DNA of 64,000 bases from Collinsella sp. (GCA_019419645.1 DXZN01000005.1:5082-69081); one strand, 5' to 3'. Shown: positions 8,040 through 18,019, counted from the stretch's first letter. The notes: generated by a model not told the origin, from the letters alone. A program made the numbers and translations.

Positions 8040-8480
8040 ATGTACACAATCGGACAGGTGGCGGAAATGTTCGGTTTGCCCGCTTCAACGCTGCGATATT
8101 ACGACAAGCAGGGATTGTTCCCGGGGCTGGAGCGGGCATCCGGCATTCGCCGATTCAGCGATACGGAACTCGAAGCGCTTCGGGTCATCGAATGCCTAAA
8201 GAAGGCTGGAATGGAGATCAAGGACATCCGGCTGTTCATGGAATGGTGCGCAGAGGGTCCCTCAACATACCCCAAACGCAAGGCCATGTTCGAGGAGCGC
8301 AAGGCCCACATGGAGTCGGAGATCGTGAACATGAACCGCGCGCTCGACATGCTGAAGTTCAAATGCTGGTACTACGAGCAGGCAATCCAAGATGGCAACG
8401 AGGATAGAGTGAAGGCGCTGATTCCCGATAATTTGCCAGAAGAAATCAAAGATACCTACGATAACGCCCACACTCAATAA
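8040..8480 (+). CDS. MerR family transcriptional regulator
   Basis: This 146-residue protein has the MerR winged helix at its N-terminus (MYTIGQVAEMFGLPASTLRYY, shown by YTIGQVAEMF and TLRYYDKQGL), a second wing motif ending GIRRFS, and a coiled-coil region at about residues 75-120. It starts at ATG 8040 behind GGAGGAG. There is a cysteine at 67 and another near the end of the helix, but no clear metal-binding set. It is divergent from the flavin reductase and cupin genes, so it most likely controls them. Confidence 0.9.
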   Translation: MYTIGQVAEMFGLPASTLRYYDKQGLFPGLERASGIRRFSDTELEALRVIECLKKAGMEIKDIRLFMEWCAEGPSTYPKRKAMFEERKAHMESEIVNMNRALDMLKFKCWYYEQAIQDGNEDRVKALIPDNLPEEIKDTYDNAHTQ

Positions 8481-8541
8481 TGCCGCCCGATGCTCAAGGG
8501 GCTTTGGCAAGGAGTCGTTTTAGGCAGATATGCAAAAAGAT

Positions 8542-8574
8542 AGCCTCCGAACCAGAGGGTCCGGAGGCTTTTAT
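8542..8574 (+). terminator. terminator after merR
   Basis: An 8-bp stem, AGCCTCCG with CGGAGGCT, is followed by TTTTATT. It is a sister of the hairpin at 3126-3155. Confidence 0.75.
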
Positions 8575-9186
8575 TCCCGTTATTTCGCTGGTGGCTTTAC
8601 TCTATGGCGGCGCCGAAACAGCATCAGGCGGTACTCGACGGTATCAAAACGCGAGTTCAAAAGCCAGTTCCCGCTATTCCCGCTCAGTGACTAATCCAGG
8701 CCGAGTGTTGTCGATGCGTGTCGCGTCGTACCGCCTAAGGGCCAATTCGTGCGCAATTTGGGCGAATCAGGCCCTTAATTCGCGATTTTGTGAATGACTC
8801 AATTGATTCGCAAAACCGCAGGTCGCCTTTTTAATCACTCCCTAGTTTCCGCCGGGGTTCGTAGCGGGTGGCGTGAAAAGGGGTGATTCAAAGGGTCGGA
8901 GAGATGTCTATAGCGCAATCTTCTGGTATTGGCGCAGTGAGGGACTTCTCACCTCCATCAGTCCAAATCGTCAAGCTCCGAAAGACGTCGAGCTAGAGAA
9001 AAGGACCTATTTCCCGTCATGGATTGGGTTTACCTGCATGACTAGAGCCCTGGTGTAATTGGCTGGATCACCGTTCCGGGAACCGGTATCGACCTACCTG
9101 TCCGCCAAGCTCCTTCTTCAGCTCCAGCTTAGTATCTGACTCACACCGTTATAAGCAAAACCGAAGAGATGCGTCTTGGCCAAGAA
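8575..9186. other. intergenic region, no gene recognised
   Basis: About 600 bases have no convincing coding sequence. One small open frame (8873-9058) has no ribosome site and no familiar motif. There is a hairpin with arms AAGGGCC and GGCCCTT at 8737-8776. The stretch may be decayed DNA at a junction inside the accessory island. Confidence 0.5.
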
Positions 9187-9244
9187 ATAAGGTTAGCCTT
9201 ATCTTACTGCATGATTCGTGTGTTATAGTTAGATTGCTCTAACT
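9187..9244 (+). promoter_or_regulatory. two palindromic sites before the methyltransferase operon
   Basis: The first site, ATAAGG-TTAG-CCTTAT at 9187-9202, resembles half of a DtxR/IdeR iron box (GGTTAGCC). The second, AGTTAGA-TTGC-TCTAACT at 9227-9244, is a perfect 7-bp inverted repeat ending 18 bases before the start codon. They probably bind regulators of the downstream genes; iron control is only suggested by the sequence. Confidence 0.5.
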
Positions 9245-9262
9245 GTTTGGGGGGCGATAGCC

Positions 9263-9892
9263 ATGCACGAACGCAAGGGCTTCTGGGACAAGAATGCCGG
9301 TCGGTACGACCGTTTCATGCGAAAGGACCGGGCGGCGTATGAGAAGATGTATGAGCTGATCAGGCCGGTGGTGAAAGCAAAAACCGTACTGGAGGTTGCC
9401 ACCGGCACGGGGCTTATCGCAAAGAGCATCGTGGATGCGGCGGTGCACATCGAGGCTACGGACGCTTCTGCACAGATGATCCTTGAAGCAAAGCGGGACA
9501 ATCAATCCGCAAAGCTGCACTTTTCCGTACAAGATATGTTCCGCCTGCCCTATGCACAGAAGTCCTTCGAAGTGGTGATCGCGTCCAACGCGCTTCACAT
9601 AGTGCCGCATCCGGAAAAGGCACTGCAAGAAATCAGGCGGGTACTGAAGGACGACGGCGTGCTCATCGCGCCAACCTTCACCCACGCGGGGAACTCGGTT
9701 TCCGGCAAGGCAAAAGCCTTTTTCATGAGTATGGCGGGATTCCCCCTCCACAGCAGGTGGACAAGCGAGGAATACCTGCGTTTCCTGCGTCAAAACGGCT
9801 GGGCGGTGCAGAAAAGCGCGGTGCTGAAGGCCTCGTTCCCATTGACCTATGCGGAATGCACGAAATCGGAGGGGCCAGATGTCGTTCTTTGA
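9263..9892 (+). CDS. class I SAM-dependent methyltransferase
   Basis: This 209-residue protein has the SAM-binding loop VLEVATGTGLI (about residues 41-51), the acidic residue in EATDAS, and SFEVVIASNALHIV as motif IV. The C-terminus carries a typical methyltransferase 11/25 tail. The start ATG 9263 follows GGGGGG. The substrate is unknown; similar small methyltransferases often sit beside metal or siderophore uptake genes, but none are here. It overlaps the next gene by 14 bases. Confidence 0.85.
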   Translation: MHERKGFWDKNAGRYDRFMRKDRAAYEKMYELIRPVVKAKTVLEVATGTGLIAKSIVDAAVHIEATDASAQMILEAKRDNQSAKLHFSVQDMFRLPYAQKSFEVVIASNALHIVPHPEKALQEIRRVLKDDGVLIAPTFTHAGNSVSGKAKAFFMSMAGFPLHSRWTSEEYLRFLRQNGWAVQKSAVLKASFPLTYAECTKSEGPDVVL

Positions 9893-10484
9893 AAACACCC
9901 GCAAGCCCGTGGGCCTCGGCGGAAAACTTATGGTTGCCATGATGAATCTGGGCCACAGCCCTGTGGCGCGGTGGGGACTTCGATTTCTACGACTTGCGCC
10001 AAATGCCAAGGTGCTGGATCGCGGCTGCGGCGGCGGGGCGAACATAAAACGGCTGCTGAAAAAATGCCCGCATGGCGTCGTCAAGGGCGTCGACTATTCG
10101 CCCGTCAGCGTGGAGAAGACTAGAAAGCTCAACCGAATTGCAATTCAGGAGGGGCGTTGCGCCGTTCTGCAAGGCAGTGTGGCGGATATGGTGTTTGAGG
10201 ATAGCTACTTCGATGCCGCCACGGCCTTTGAGACCGTCTATTTTTGGCCTGATTTGCCCCGATGCTTCCGTGAGGTCTGGCGGACGCTGAAGCCAGGCGG
10301 GACAATTCTTATCTGCAACGAGAGCAATGGCGATACGGACAAGGACGAGAGGTGGACGCAGATCATCGGCGGCATGACCATCTACAAGGACATTGAATTA
10401 AAGGCATGTCTGGAGCAGGCGGGTTTTCACGAGGTGCAGATACACAAAAAGAAAAAGTGGCTCTGCGTCACGGCGCGGAAGTAG
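9879..10484 (+). CDS. class I SAM-dependent methyltransferase
   Basis: This 201-residue protein has the motif VLDRGCGGGANIKRLL (about residues 46-61), where the usual D/E-x-G-C-G-x-G is DRGCGGG. GVDYSP follows as motif II and FDAATAFETVYFWPD as the later acidic motif. It starts at ATG 9879 behind GGAGGGG and overlaps the previous gene, so the two are co-translated. It ends in a lysine-rich stretch. The substrate is unknown. Confidence 0.86.
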   Translation: MSFFENTRKPVGLGGKLMVAMMNLGHSPVARWGLRFLRLAPNAKVLDRGCGGGANIKRLLKKCPHGVVKGVDYSPVSVEKTRKLNRIAIQEGRCAVLQGSVADMVFEDSYFDAATAFETVYFWPDLPRCFREVWRTLKPGGTILICNESNGDTDKDERWTQIIGGMTIYKDIELKACLEQAGFHEVQIHKKKKWLCVTARK

Positions 10485-10522
10485 GGGTATCAAGCACGGG
10501 CATTTTTGCATCCATCCTGCAC

Positions 10523-10588
10523 ATGGCGATAGGCATGACGGTCATAGTGGCTATGCTGGCGGCAATTATGACAGTTTTTATTCACTGA
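10523..10588 (+). other. 21-codon hydrophobic open frame, possible gene remnant
   Basis: Between two methyltransferase genes there is a short frame, MAIGMTVIVAM followed by LAAIMTVFIH, which would form one membrane helix. The frame is open further upstream but has no good ribosome site. It could be the tail of a lost membrane protein gene or a real micropeptide; I cannot decide. Confidence 0.25.
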
Positions 10589-10599
10589 GGAAGAAACCT

Positions 10600-11430
10600 A
10601 TGAAATGTATAATTGAGAAAAACACCGTGCAGGAGACGCTGATCCTCCCGCTGTATTCCCGGAAGCTGTGTACGGAGTTGTACCCGAACCTTTACAGGGA
10701 TGAAACAGCGGTTCGTCTGCTCGACCAGATCGACTACGACTTTTCAGAGGCAGAGAAAAACTCCCGCAGCCTGATACAGCGCTTTGGTGCGCTGGAGGTG
10801 GCCACACGGCAGAGTGATCTTGCTTTCGAGGTGCGGGATTACCTGAAAGGCCACCCCAATGCGGCGGTGGTCAATCTGGGCTGCGGGCTGGACAACACCG
10901 GCAGAACCTGCGACAACGGTAGATGCAAGATCTACAATCTGGACTTCCCGGATGTGATTGCCTTGCGGCAGCAGCTACTGCCCGCCGGGGATCGAGAACA
11001 AAATATCCCCTGCGACCTGAAAGACACCGCATGGTTTAGCAAAATCGATGCCTCCCGCGGGGCGGTGTTCTTTGCCTCCGGGGTGTTCTATTACTTTCTG
11101 ACCCAGCAGGTCCGGGAACTGGTGCGGGGGATGGCGGACGCTTTCCCCGGCAGTGTGCTGGTCTTTGATGCTGCCAATCGGACGGCGGTAAAGATGATCG
11201 CAAAAACATGGCTTAAGACTGCAAAAATCAAGGATGTGGGGGCATATTTTGCGGTTTCGGATGCCGCCAAGGAAATCGGCACGTGGGACAGCCGTCTGCA
11301 GGTCACAAGTCGCGGCTATATGCTGGGCTACAACGATTTGAGAGACTCTTCTGTCAGCTGCTTTTTCCGGTTTCTCGCAAGGGTCGGTGACAACGGGATG
11401 AAAATGCAAATCGTGAAAATAAGATTTTGA
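10600..11430 (+). CDS. leucine carboxyl methyltransferase-family protein
   Basis: This 276-residue protein belongs to the LCM (leucine carboxyl methyltransferase) type of class I methyltransferases, judged from the SLIQRFGALEVATRQ segment, NLGCGLDNTGRTCDNG in the SAM loop (about residues 92-107), YNLDFPDVI, and GVFYYF. In bacteria this family includes polyketide and unknown O-methyltransferases; the substrate here is unknown. GC is lower than in the core genes downstream. It closes the accessory island, and 150 bases later guaA converges on it. Confidence 0.85.
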   Translation: MKCIIEKNTVQETLILPLYSRKLCTELYPNLYRDETAVRLLDQIDYDFSEAEKNSRSLIQRFGALEVATRQSDLAFEVRDYLKGHPNAAVVNLGCGLDNTGRTCDNGRCKIYNLDFPDVIALRQQLLPAGDREQNIPCDLKDTAWFSKIDASRGAVFFASGVFYYFLTQQVRELVRGMADAFPGSVLVFDAANRTAVKMIAKTWLKTAKIKDVGAYFAVSDAAKEIGTWDSRLQVTSRGYMLGYNDLRDSSVSCFFRFLARVGDNGMKMQIVKIRF

Positions 11431-11516
11431 GAGGCGAAAACGAAGCGCATTCACTTTGACGTCGAAGAAGACGGCTTTTACGGCGCATATTGGGCGTGCA
11501 AGGACACGCATACAGC

Positions 11517-11550
11517 AGCGGGCACGGATTCAATTGAAACCGTGCCCGCT
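11517..11550. terminator. terminator between LCM methyltransferase and guaA
   Basis: An 11-bp stem, AGCGGGCACGG with CCGTGCCCGCT, lies 35 bases after the guaA stop. The T tract is weak on both strands. It probably serves guaA or both convergent genes. Confidence 0.55.
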
Positions 11551-11584
11551 ATCTGATACTATATTATTTTATCGAACGTATGTT

Positions 11585-13183
11585 CTATTCCCACTCAATC
11601 GTCGCGGGCGGCTTGGACGTGATGTCGTAGCACACGCGGTTGGCGCCGGGAACCTCGGCCACGATGCGGCCGGAGATGCGGGCCAGGACGTCGTAGGGCA
11701 GCTTGGCCCAGTCGGCGGTCATGGCATCGCTGGACTCGACGGCACGCAGGATAATTGGGCGCTGGTAGGTGCGCTCGTCGCCCATAACGCCGACGGACTT
11801 AATGTCGGGCAGGACGGCGAAATACTGCCAGCAGCTATGCTCGGAGTTGCGCTCGCCGGTCTGCTCAAACAGACGCTGGTTATAGGCGTCGAGCTCCTCG
11901 CGCACGATGGCGTCGGCATTCTTGAGGATCTCGAGCTTCTCCTTGTCGACCGCACCGATGATGCGGATGGCCAGACCCGGGCCCGGGAAAGGCTGGCGGA
12001 ACACGATATGACCCGGCAGACCGAGCGCCAGACCAAGCGCGCGGACCTCGTCCTTAAAGAAGTGGTCGAGCGGCTCAATAAGGTCGAAGTGCACGCCCTC
12101 GGGGAACGGGATCAGATTGTGATGGCTCTTGATGGTAGCCGTCTTGCCGCCCGTCTTGCGAGCGCCGGACTCAATGATGTCGGGGTAGATGGTGCCCTGA
12201 GCCAAGTACTTGACCGGCTTGCCATCGGTCTCGAGCTGCTGCGCCACGGCGAAGAACTCTTTCCAGAACTGCGTACCGATGATGCGGCGCTTCTCCTCGG
12301 GCTCGGTCACGCCGGCCAGAAGCTCGGCATAACGGTCCTCGGCGTGGACGTGGATAAAGTCGACGTCAAACTGCTTGGTGAAGACCTCCTCCACCTGCTC
12401 GGGCTCGCCCTTGCGCAGCAGGCCGTGGTTGATGAACACGCAGGTCATCTGCTTGCCCACGGCGCGAGCGCCCAGCGCAGCCACGACGGAGGAGTCGACG
12501 CCGCCGGACAGGGCCAGAATCACGCGGTCGTCGCCGACCTTCTCGCGGAACTCGGCTGTCATGGTCTCGACCAGGTTATCCATGCTCCAGTTGGGCTCCA
12601 GGCCGCAGATCTCAAACAGAAAGTTGCTCAGCAGCTGCTGACCGTACTCGGAGTGCTTGACCTCGGGGTGGAACTGCGTGGTGAAGATCTTGCGCTCGAC
12701 GCACTCCATGGCGGCAACCGGGCACACGTCGGTGCTGGCGGTAACGGTAAAGCCCTCGGGCACCTCGGACACGGCGTCGCGGTGGCTCATCCACACGGTC
12801 TGCTCCATAGGCGTGGAGTTAAAGAGCTTGGCGCCGGCCGTACGCGTGATGGTGGCGCGGCCGTATTCGCCCACCTCGGAGTGACCGACCTTGCCGCCGA
12901 GCGTCACGGCCGTGATCTGATGGCCGTAGCAAAAGCCCAGAACGGGAAGGCCCAGGTCAAAGATGGCGGGATCGATGGACGGAGCGTCCTCGGCATACAC
13001 AGAAGCCGGGCCGCCAGAGAGGATGAGCGCAGAGGCGTTCATTTCGCGAATCTCATCGGCCGAGATGTCGCAGGGAACGATCTCGGAATACACGTTGAGG
13101 TCGCGGACGCGACGGGCAATGAGCTGACCGTACTGCGCACCAAAGTCGAGTACGAGGACCTTTGCGGAAGCCTTTTGATCCAT
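11585..13183 (-). CDS. guaA: GMP synthase (glutamine-hydrolysing)
   Basis: This 532-residue enzyme converts XMP, ATP and glutamine to GMP in purine synthesis. The class I glutamine amidotransferase half has Cys85 in GFCYGHQ and His172/Glu174 in FHPEV. The ATP pyrophosphatase loop SGGVDSS is at 226-232, and the C-terminal dimer domain ends ATIEWE as in other GuaA proteins. Length and ends are normal. It is a single gene on the minus strand, divergent from the asparaginase gene. Confidence 0.98.
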   Translation of the reverse strand: MDQKASAKVLVLDFGAQYGQLIARRVRDLNVYSEIVPCDISADEIREMNASALILSGGPASVYAEDAPSIDPAIFDLGLPVLGFCYGHQITAVTLGGKVGHSEVGEYGRATITRTAGAKLFNSTPMEQTVWMSHRDAVSEVPEGFTVTASTDVCPVAAMECVERKIFTTQFHPEVKHSEYGQQLLSNFLFEICGLEPNWSMDNLVETMTAEFREKVGDDRVILALSGGVDSSVVAALGARAVGKQMTCVFINHGLLRKGEPEQVEEVFTKQFDVDFIHVHAEDRYAELLAGVTEPEEKRRIIGTQFWKEFFAVAQQLETDGKPVKYLAQGTIYPDIIESGARKTGGKTATIKSHHNLIPFPEGVHFDLIEPLDHFFKDEVRALGLALGLPGHIVFRQPFPGPGLAIRIIGAVDKEKLEILKNADAIVREELDAYNQRLFEQTGERNSEHSCWQYFAVLPDIKSVGVMGDERTYQRPIILRAVESSDAMTADWAKLPYDVLARISGRIVAEVPGANRVCYDITSKPPATIEWE

Positions 13184-13370
13184 GGTTTCCCCCTCTTGTT
13201 GGCGGGGAGCCTGTGCCCACCCGCGCGAATAAACGAAAACAGCTTACATAGTGTACACGTTATATGGGGTTTCTCGTCCCTCGCAGCCATCAGCGCACGG
13301 CAAACGCACGACCGGGGCCTATTTGACGGCAATTGAAGTGTTACCAAACGTTACAGATGATGTAATACGT

Positions 13371-13399
13371 TTGAACATTGGACGCCCTGTGCCACAATA
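13371..13399 (+). promoter_or_regulatory. promoter of the asparaginase gene
   Basis: TTGAAC and ACAATA are separated by 17 bases, about 50 bases before the start codon. Just upstream (13346-13372) is an imperfect dyad, AAACG..TTAC with GTAA..ACGTTT, that could be an operator. Confidence 0.5.
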
Positions 13400-13449
13400 C
13401 TGCCGAACGACTCCGCCTCTGCGGCGGCAAATACGATAGGAATACCAGC

Positions 13450-14463
13450 ATGAAGCGCATCCTTCTCATCGCCACGGGCGGCACCATCGCATCGACCGAG
13501 GACGGCAACGGCCTCTCCCCCGCCCTGACCGGTGAGGAGCTCGCCCAGAGCGTCCCCGAGATCTCGGGCCTCTGCGAGCTCGACGTCGTGCAGCCCATGA
13601 ACATCGACAGCACCAATATGCGTCCGAGCGACTGGATGCGTATCCGCGACGTCATCGTCGAGGGTTATGCCGACCACGACGGCTTCGTGATTCTGCACGG
13701 CACCGACACCATGAGCTACACCGCGGCGGCGCTTTCCTATCTGATTCAGGACAGCCCCAAGCCCATCGTACTCACCGGCTCGCAAAAGCCCATGGGCAAT
13801 CCCTTTACCGACGCCAAGCTCAACCTGTACCAGAGCCTGCTCTATGCGCTCGACGAGCATTCGCACGACGTCTCGATTGTCTTTGGCGGCGTAGCCATTG
13901 CCGGCACGCGCGCCCGCAAGCAGCGCACCATGAGCTTTAACGCGTTCATTAGCGTCAACTATCCGCCCATTGCCTATATCCGCAACGACCGCATCGTTCG
14001 CAACGGACTCCACGGCACTCACCAGGACGAGAACCCGGTTCGCTTCTACGACAGCATCGACCCGCGCGTATTTGTCCTTAAGCTGACACCCGGCGTGAAC
14101 CCGGGTATCCTGGACGCTCTTGCCGATAGCTACGACGCTGTGATTCTGGAGACCTTTGGCATTGGCGGTATCCCCGAGTTTGGTGAGTCGGGCGAGTCGT
14201 TCCAAGAGGCAATTTTCCGCTGGGTCGATTCGGGTCGCACTGTCGTTATGACCACGCAGGTCCCCGAAGAGGGCCTTGACCTGGGTGTTTATGAGGTCGG
14301 CCGTGCCTACGCCGATCATCCGGGCATTTTGCGCGGCGACGACATGACCACCGAGACGCTCGTGGCCAAAACCATGTGGGCACTCGGCCAGTCACGTGAT
14401 GCGGCCGAGATTCAGCGCCTGTTCTACAGCCAAGTCAACCACGACCGCATCCCGATGGCGTAA
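13450..14463 (+). CDS. ansA: L-asparaginase, type I (cytosolic)
   Basis: This 337-residue enzyme hydrolyses asparagine to aspartate and ammonia. The nucleophile loop ATGGTIAS carries Thr12, and the second catalytic motif HGTDTM is near residue 90. There is no signal peptide, so it is cytoplasmic. GSQKPMGNPFTDAKLN and the late ETFGIGGIP segment are typical of the family. ATG 13450 is chosen because homologues begin right before this loop; an in-frame upstream extension of 24 codons lacks support. Confidence 0.94.
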   Translation: MKRILLIATGGTIASTEDGNGLSPALTGEELAQSVPEISGLCELDVVQPMNIDSTNMRPSDWMRIRDVIVEGYADHDGFVILHGTDTMSYTAAALSYLIQDSPKPIVLTGSQKPMGNPFTDAKLNLYQSLLYALDEHSHDVSIVFGGVAIAGTRARKQRTMSFNAFISVNYPPIAYIRNDRIVRNGLHGTHQDENPVRFYDSIDPRVFVLKLTPGVNPGILDALADSYDAVILETFGIGGIPEFGESGESFQEAIFRWVDSGRTVVMTTQVPEEGLDLGVYEVGRAYADHPGILRGDDMTTETLVAKTMWALGQSRDAAEIQRLFYSQVNHDRIPMA

Positions 14464-14485
14464 TTCAGTTGTCGACGGGTATCCC

Positions 14486-14704
14486 CTATTCGATCCCCTC
14501 GAGAAGCTCTGACACCGTCATGCCGAGTGCGGGCGCGATCTTAAATAGAACCTTGAGCGTGAAATTTGCCGTCCCATCTTCGATTCGGTCGAGGTAGGGT
14601 CGGCTGATTCCTGTCGCCACACAAAAATCAACCTTGGAGATACCAAGGTCCCTGCGTGTCTCTTCGACCCGCCTGCCAAGAATCTGTTTCGCACGTTCGT
14701 CCAT
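14486..14704 (-). CDS. XRE/Cro family helix-turn-helix protein
   Basis: This 72-residue protein is a single HTH domain: ISKVDFCVATGISRPYLDRIEDG spans the two DNA-binding helices (shown in part as SKVDFCVATG and SRPYLDRIED), and LKVLFKIAPALGMTVSELL follows. There is nothing beyond the domain. It is divergent from the orphan gene at 14781, and a 26-bp perfect palindrome sits between them, so it most likely controls both genes. Confidence 0.88.
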   Translation of the reverse strand: MDERAKQILGRRVEETRRDLGISKVDFCVATGISRPYLDRIEDGTANFTLKVLFKIAPALGMTVSELLEGIE

Positions 14705-14732
14705 GCAGCCGAGTTTGAAATGGAGCTGAACA

Positions 14733-14758
14733 AAAACGTAAACTATAGTTTACGTTTT
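14733..14758. promoter_or_regulatory. 26-bp perfect palindrome, operator of the XRE protein
   Basis: The half site AAAACGTAAACTA is followed directly by its exact reverse complement. It lies 28 bases before the XRE start and 22 bases before the orphan gene start. Its place and symmetry fit a dimeric HTH repressor site acting on both promoters. Confidence 0.75.
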
Positions 14759-14780
14759 GCCGAATACACAGGAGTTTTCT

Positions 14781-15170
14781 ATGTCGGGTTCTTCGGTCCG
14801 CATGTACCGAGCCACGCTTCGCACAAACAGCGCACCGCCCAAGCTCGTCGTCGTTGAAGCCGAATGCCTTTCGCCCGATGAGCGCACAGCATTTGCATTA
14901 CTATCAAGTCGCGTCGCCGCCGTTCTGGTCCCTTGCCCGGCGCAAGGCGAACTTGCCATCCAATGCCAAGCGCACAGCTGCTCGCTCAATCAGGCTGCCG
15001 TAATCGCAACCAGCCAACGCGGCCTGCCGCTCCTTTTAGAAGCCGGTATCGCACTCGCCCTCCGCGGCTCCGGATACGAAAACGAGGCCGCCGCCGATAT
15101 GGTCTTTAAACCACGATCGAGCGGCGGCCTCGCAGCAGCCATTGAATATGCGTGCAGGCTCGTTGCCTAA
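14781..15170 (+). CDS. protein of unknown function, partner of the XRE regulator
   Basis: I do not recognise this 129-residue protein. It starts at ATG 14781 behind AGGAG. It is rich in alanine and small residues, with alternating hydrophobic segments (KLVVVEAECL, VAAVLVPCPA, LPLLLEAGIALAL) that suggest an alpha/beta fold, and four cysteines of which none form a CxxC. There is no signal peptide or membrane helix. The only context is the divergent XRE gene and shared palindrome, which suggests a two-gene regulated unit. Confidence 0.7.
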   Translation: MSGSSVRMYRATLRTNSAPPKLVVVEAECLSPDERTAFALLSSRVAAVLVPCPAQGELAIQCQAHSCSLNQAAVIATSQRGLPLLLEAGIALALRGSGYENEAAADMVFKPRSSGGLAAAIEYACRLVA

Positions 15171-15179
15171 AAGGACAGG

Positions 15180-15563
15180 CTAGAAACCAAAGCCAAAGCC
15201 TGTTCCGGTAATAGCCGAGTACATAAAGTAGACGTTGATTACGTTGAGGAACACACCCGTGATGCAGCCGTTTCGCAGGTAGCGCTCGCACACGATGCGC
15301 GCCATGGCGGCGGAGTCATCATTGTTTTTAGCCTGACGTCCTGCCGTAAAGTACGTCGCCACGCTCAGCAGCAGGTTGAGCACCGGCAGTGCCAGCAGCT
15401 CGTAGCTCTTGCCCCAGCGCGTCACCTCACCGGCCGCGTTAAACTTCGTTGCCACCTCGGGACCAATGTTGGGGATAACACACGCTGCAACCACCAGCGG
15501 AATCACCGCAAGTACGAGCAACGCAATACCCATGTAGCCAGCTTTTTTGCCATATTTAAACAT
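15180..15563 (-). CDS. DUF1648-like integral membrane protein
   Basis: This 127-residue protein has an N-terminal helix (MGIALLVLAVIPLVVAACVI), then the DUF1648 signature where a proline-containing loop leads to KFNAAGEVTRWGKS, followed by two more helices (LALPVLNLLLSVATYF and the C-terminal VFLNVINVYFMYSAI). Families with this domain include SdpI-like immunity proteins, but it is too short to be SdpI. It starts 11 bases after the end of ychF on the same strand. Confidence 0.75.
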   Translation of the reverse strand: MFKYGKKAGYMGIALLVLAVIPLVVAACVIPNIGPEVATKFNAAGEVTRWGKSYELLALPVLNLLLSVATYFTAGRQAKNNDDSAAMARIVCERYLRNGCITGVFLNVINVYFMYSAITGTGFGFGF

Positions 15564-15574
15564 ATGCGTCGTCC

Positions 15575-16651
<1,077 letters not shown>

Positions 16652-16765
16652 GACAGCTCCTTTTGATACAGGTACTTCAAACTGCATAAGTATAGCGCCG
16701 CCGCAGCATCCAGGCGAACCCGGACGCCACGGCGGCGCAAATGAAGCAGAGATAGGGGTCGCTGA

Positions 16766-18019
16766 CTAGTCTGCGAGCTTTTCCACCTGATCGAGCATCT
16801 TATCGAGCTTGGCCTTTGCCTCGGCCTTGACCTTCTCGGCCTCCTCGTGAGCCTTCGCCTTCTGGGCGGCCTTTTCCTCGGCCTCGGGATCGGCGACGAC
16901 CAGATTGGACGCATCGTGTTCGACCAGCTTGAGCGCATGTTCGGGACAAACCTTGACGCAGGCTCCGCAACCCAAACAATACGTGGACTCCAGTGCAAAG
17001 CGACCGCTTCCCACCAAATCGCAGGCGGACGTGGGACACGCGTTAACGCACTCGCCGCACGACGTGCACTTGTCAAAATCGCACTCCGGCGTGCTCACCT
17101 GCATGTTCTGGGCAAGCTCGGGGTGGTTTTGCAGCGTCGAGAGCACCAGCTGGCGCCCATGGGTGAGCGAACGGCGACGCTTGGTCGTCGTGGTGCCGCA
17201 CATGGTGTTGAGCGTGCGCTCCAGCTGGGTGATCTGATGGCGATGGGCTTTGAGCTTCTGCGTCACCGAAGCCAGTGCCGCCGTCGCCGGATTGAGTTTG
17301 GTCACGGTCAGGCCCGTGGTACGGGCGATCTTTTCCATGTATTCCTTGCGCTCGTACTCGCGGCGCTTATGGCATTTGAGGCTCTTGGGGTCGACCTCCA
17401 GGCCCATACCCGTACCAGCCCATTCCTCGGCCTTCGCAATCGCCTCGCCCAGCATGTCCTCGCCACCGGTGTTGCGGCATTTATCGCACACGCCCAGCGG
17501 CAGATACACACTCACGTTGGGATAGTCGGCCAGCACCGAGAACCAGGTCTCGGCTGTAATATCGCCCACGCAGGCAACGACGACCTCGTTCTCGCGCGGC
17601 ATGCGCTTAAGGGCGCGCGTGCAGGTAACGTAGGCGGTCTCGTGACTTGTAGCCGCCGAGACAATGTCGTCATACAGGTTTTTGGGCGCCAGGCGCGGCG
17701 AGATGATCGCCTCAGTCGGACAGGCAGCGGCGCACAGGCCACACTTGCGACAGGAATCGAGGATCTCGATGGCATCTTCCTCGACCTCGATGGCGTTGAC
17801 CGGGCACACGTCCATGCACGCGGTGCAGCCACTCTTTTCGTTTTTGCAGGTCAAGCACGGAATGGTGTTGCCGCGCGGACGCTCCTTGTAGTCAGCAGGA
17901 TTCCACTGCGGCGCCGACGGATCGAGCGCATCGGTCACACCGCCAAGCGGGTTTTTAAGAAAGTCGAAACCCTTGCTGATCTCGATAATGTCATCAAACA
18001 GATCGTGTTCCTGCGCCAT
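16766..18019 (-). CDS. 4Fe-4S polyferredoxin with C-terminal charged tail
   Basis: This 417-residue protein has four ferredoxin-type cysteine clusters: CTACMDVCPVNAI and CRKCGLCAAACPTEAI in the first third, CTSCGECVNACPTSACD and CLGCGACVKVCPEHAL in the last third. Between them is a region with CLTCKN, a GVCDKCRNT pair and basic helices. The last ~50 residues are an Ala/Lys/Glu-rich coiled coil. It should carry electrons in the cytoplasm; no redox partner gene is adjacent. ATG 18019 is preceded by GGAGGGG; a 20-codon upstream extension lacks support. Confidence 0.85.
   Translation of the reverse strand: MAQEHDLFDDIIEISKGFDFLKNPLGGVTDALDPSAPQWNPADYKERPRGNTIPCLTCKNEKSGCTACMDVCPVNAIEVEEDAIEILDSCRKCGLCAAACPTEAIISPRLAPKNLYDDIVSAATSHETAYVTCTRALKRMPRENEVVVACVGDITAETWFSVLADYPNVSVYLPLGVCDKCRNTGGEDMLGEAIAKAEEWAGTGMGLEVDPKSLKCHKRREYERKEYMEKIARTTGLTVTKLNPATAALASVTQKLKAHRHQITQLERTLNTMCGTTTTKRRRSLTHGRQLVLSTLQNHPELAQNMQVSTPECDFDKCTSCGECVNACPTSACDLVGSGRFALESTYCLGCGACVKVCPEHALKLVEHDASNLVVADPEAEEKAAQKAKAHEEAEKVKAEAKAKLDKMLDQVEKLAD

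Noticed and set aside
8873..9058. A 61-codon open frame
   Set aside because: No ribosome site, no motif, and atypical composition for a gene in this genome.
11431..11516. A possible protein fragment reading FDVEEDGFYGAYWACKDT after the LCM methyltransferase
   Set aside because: It looks faintly like a HicB-type start but has no start codon, ribosome site or continuation, so it is at best a relic.
11456..13336. A 626-codon open frame on the plus strand across guaA
   Set aside because: It is the antisense of a clearly recognised gene and its protein is low-complexity with no motif. High GC opens such frames.
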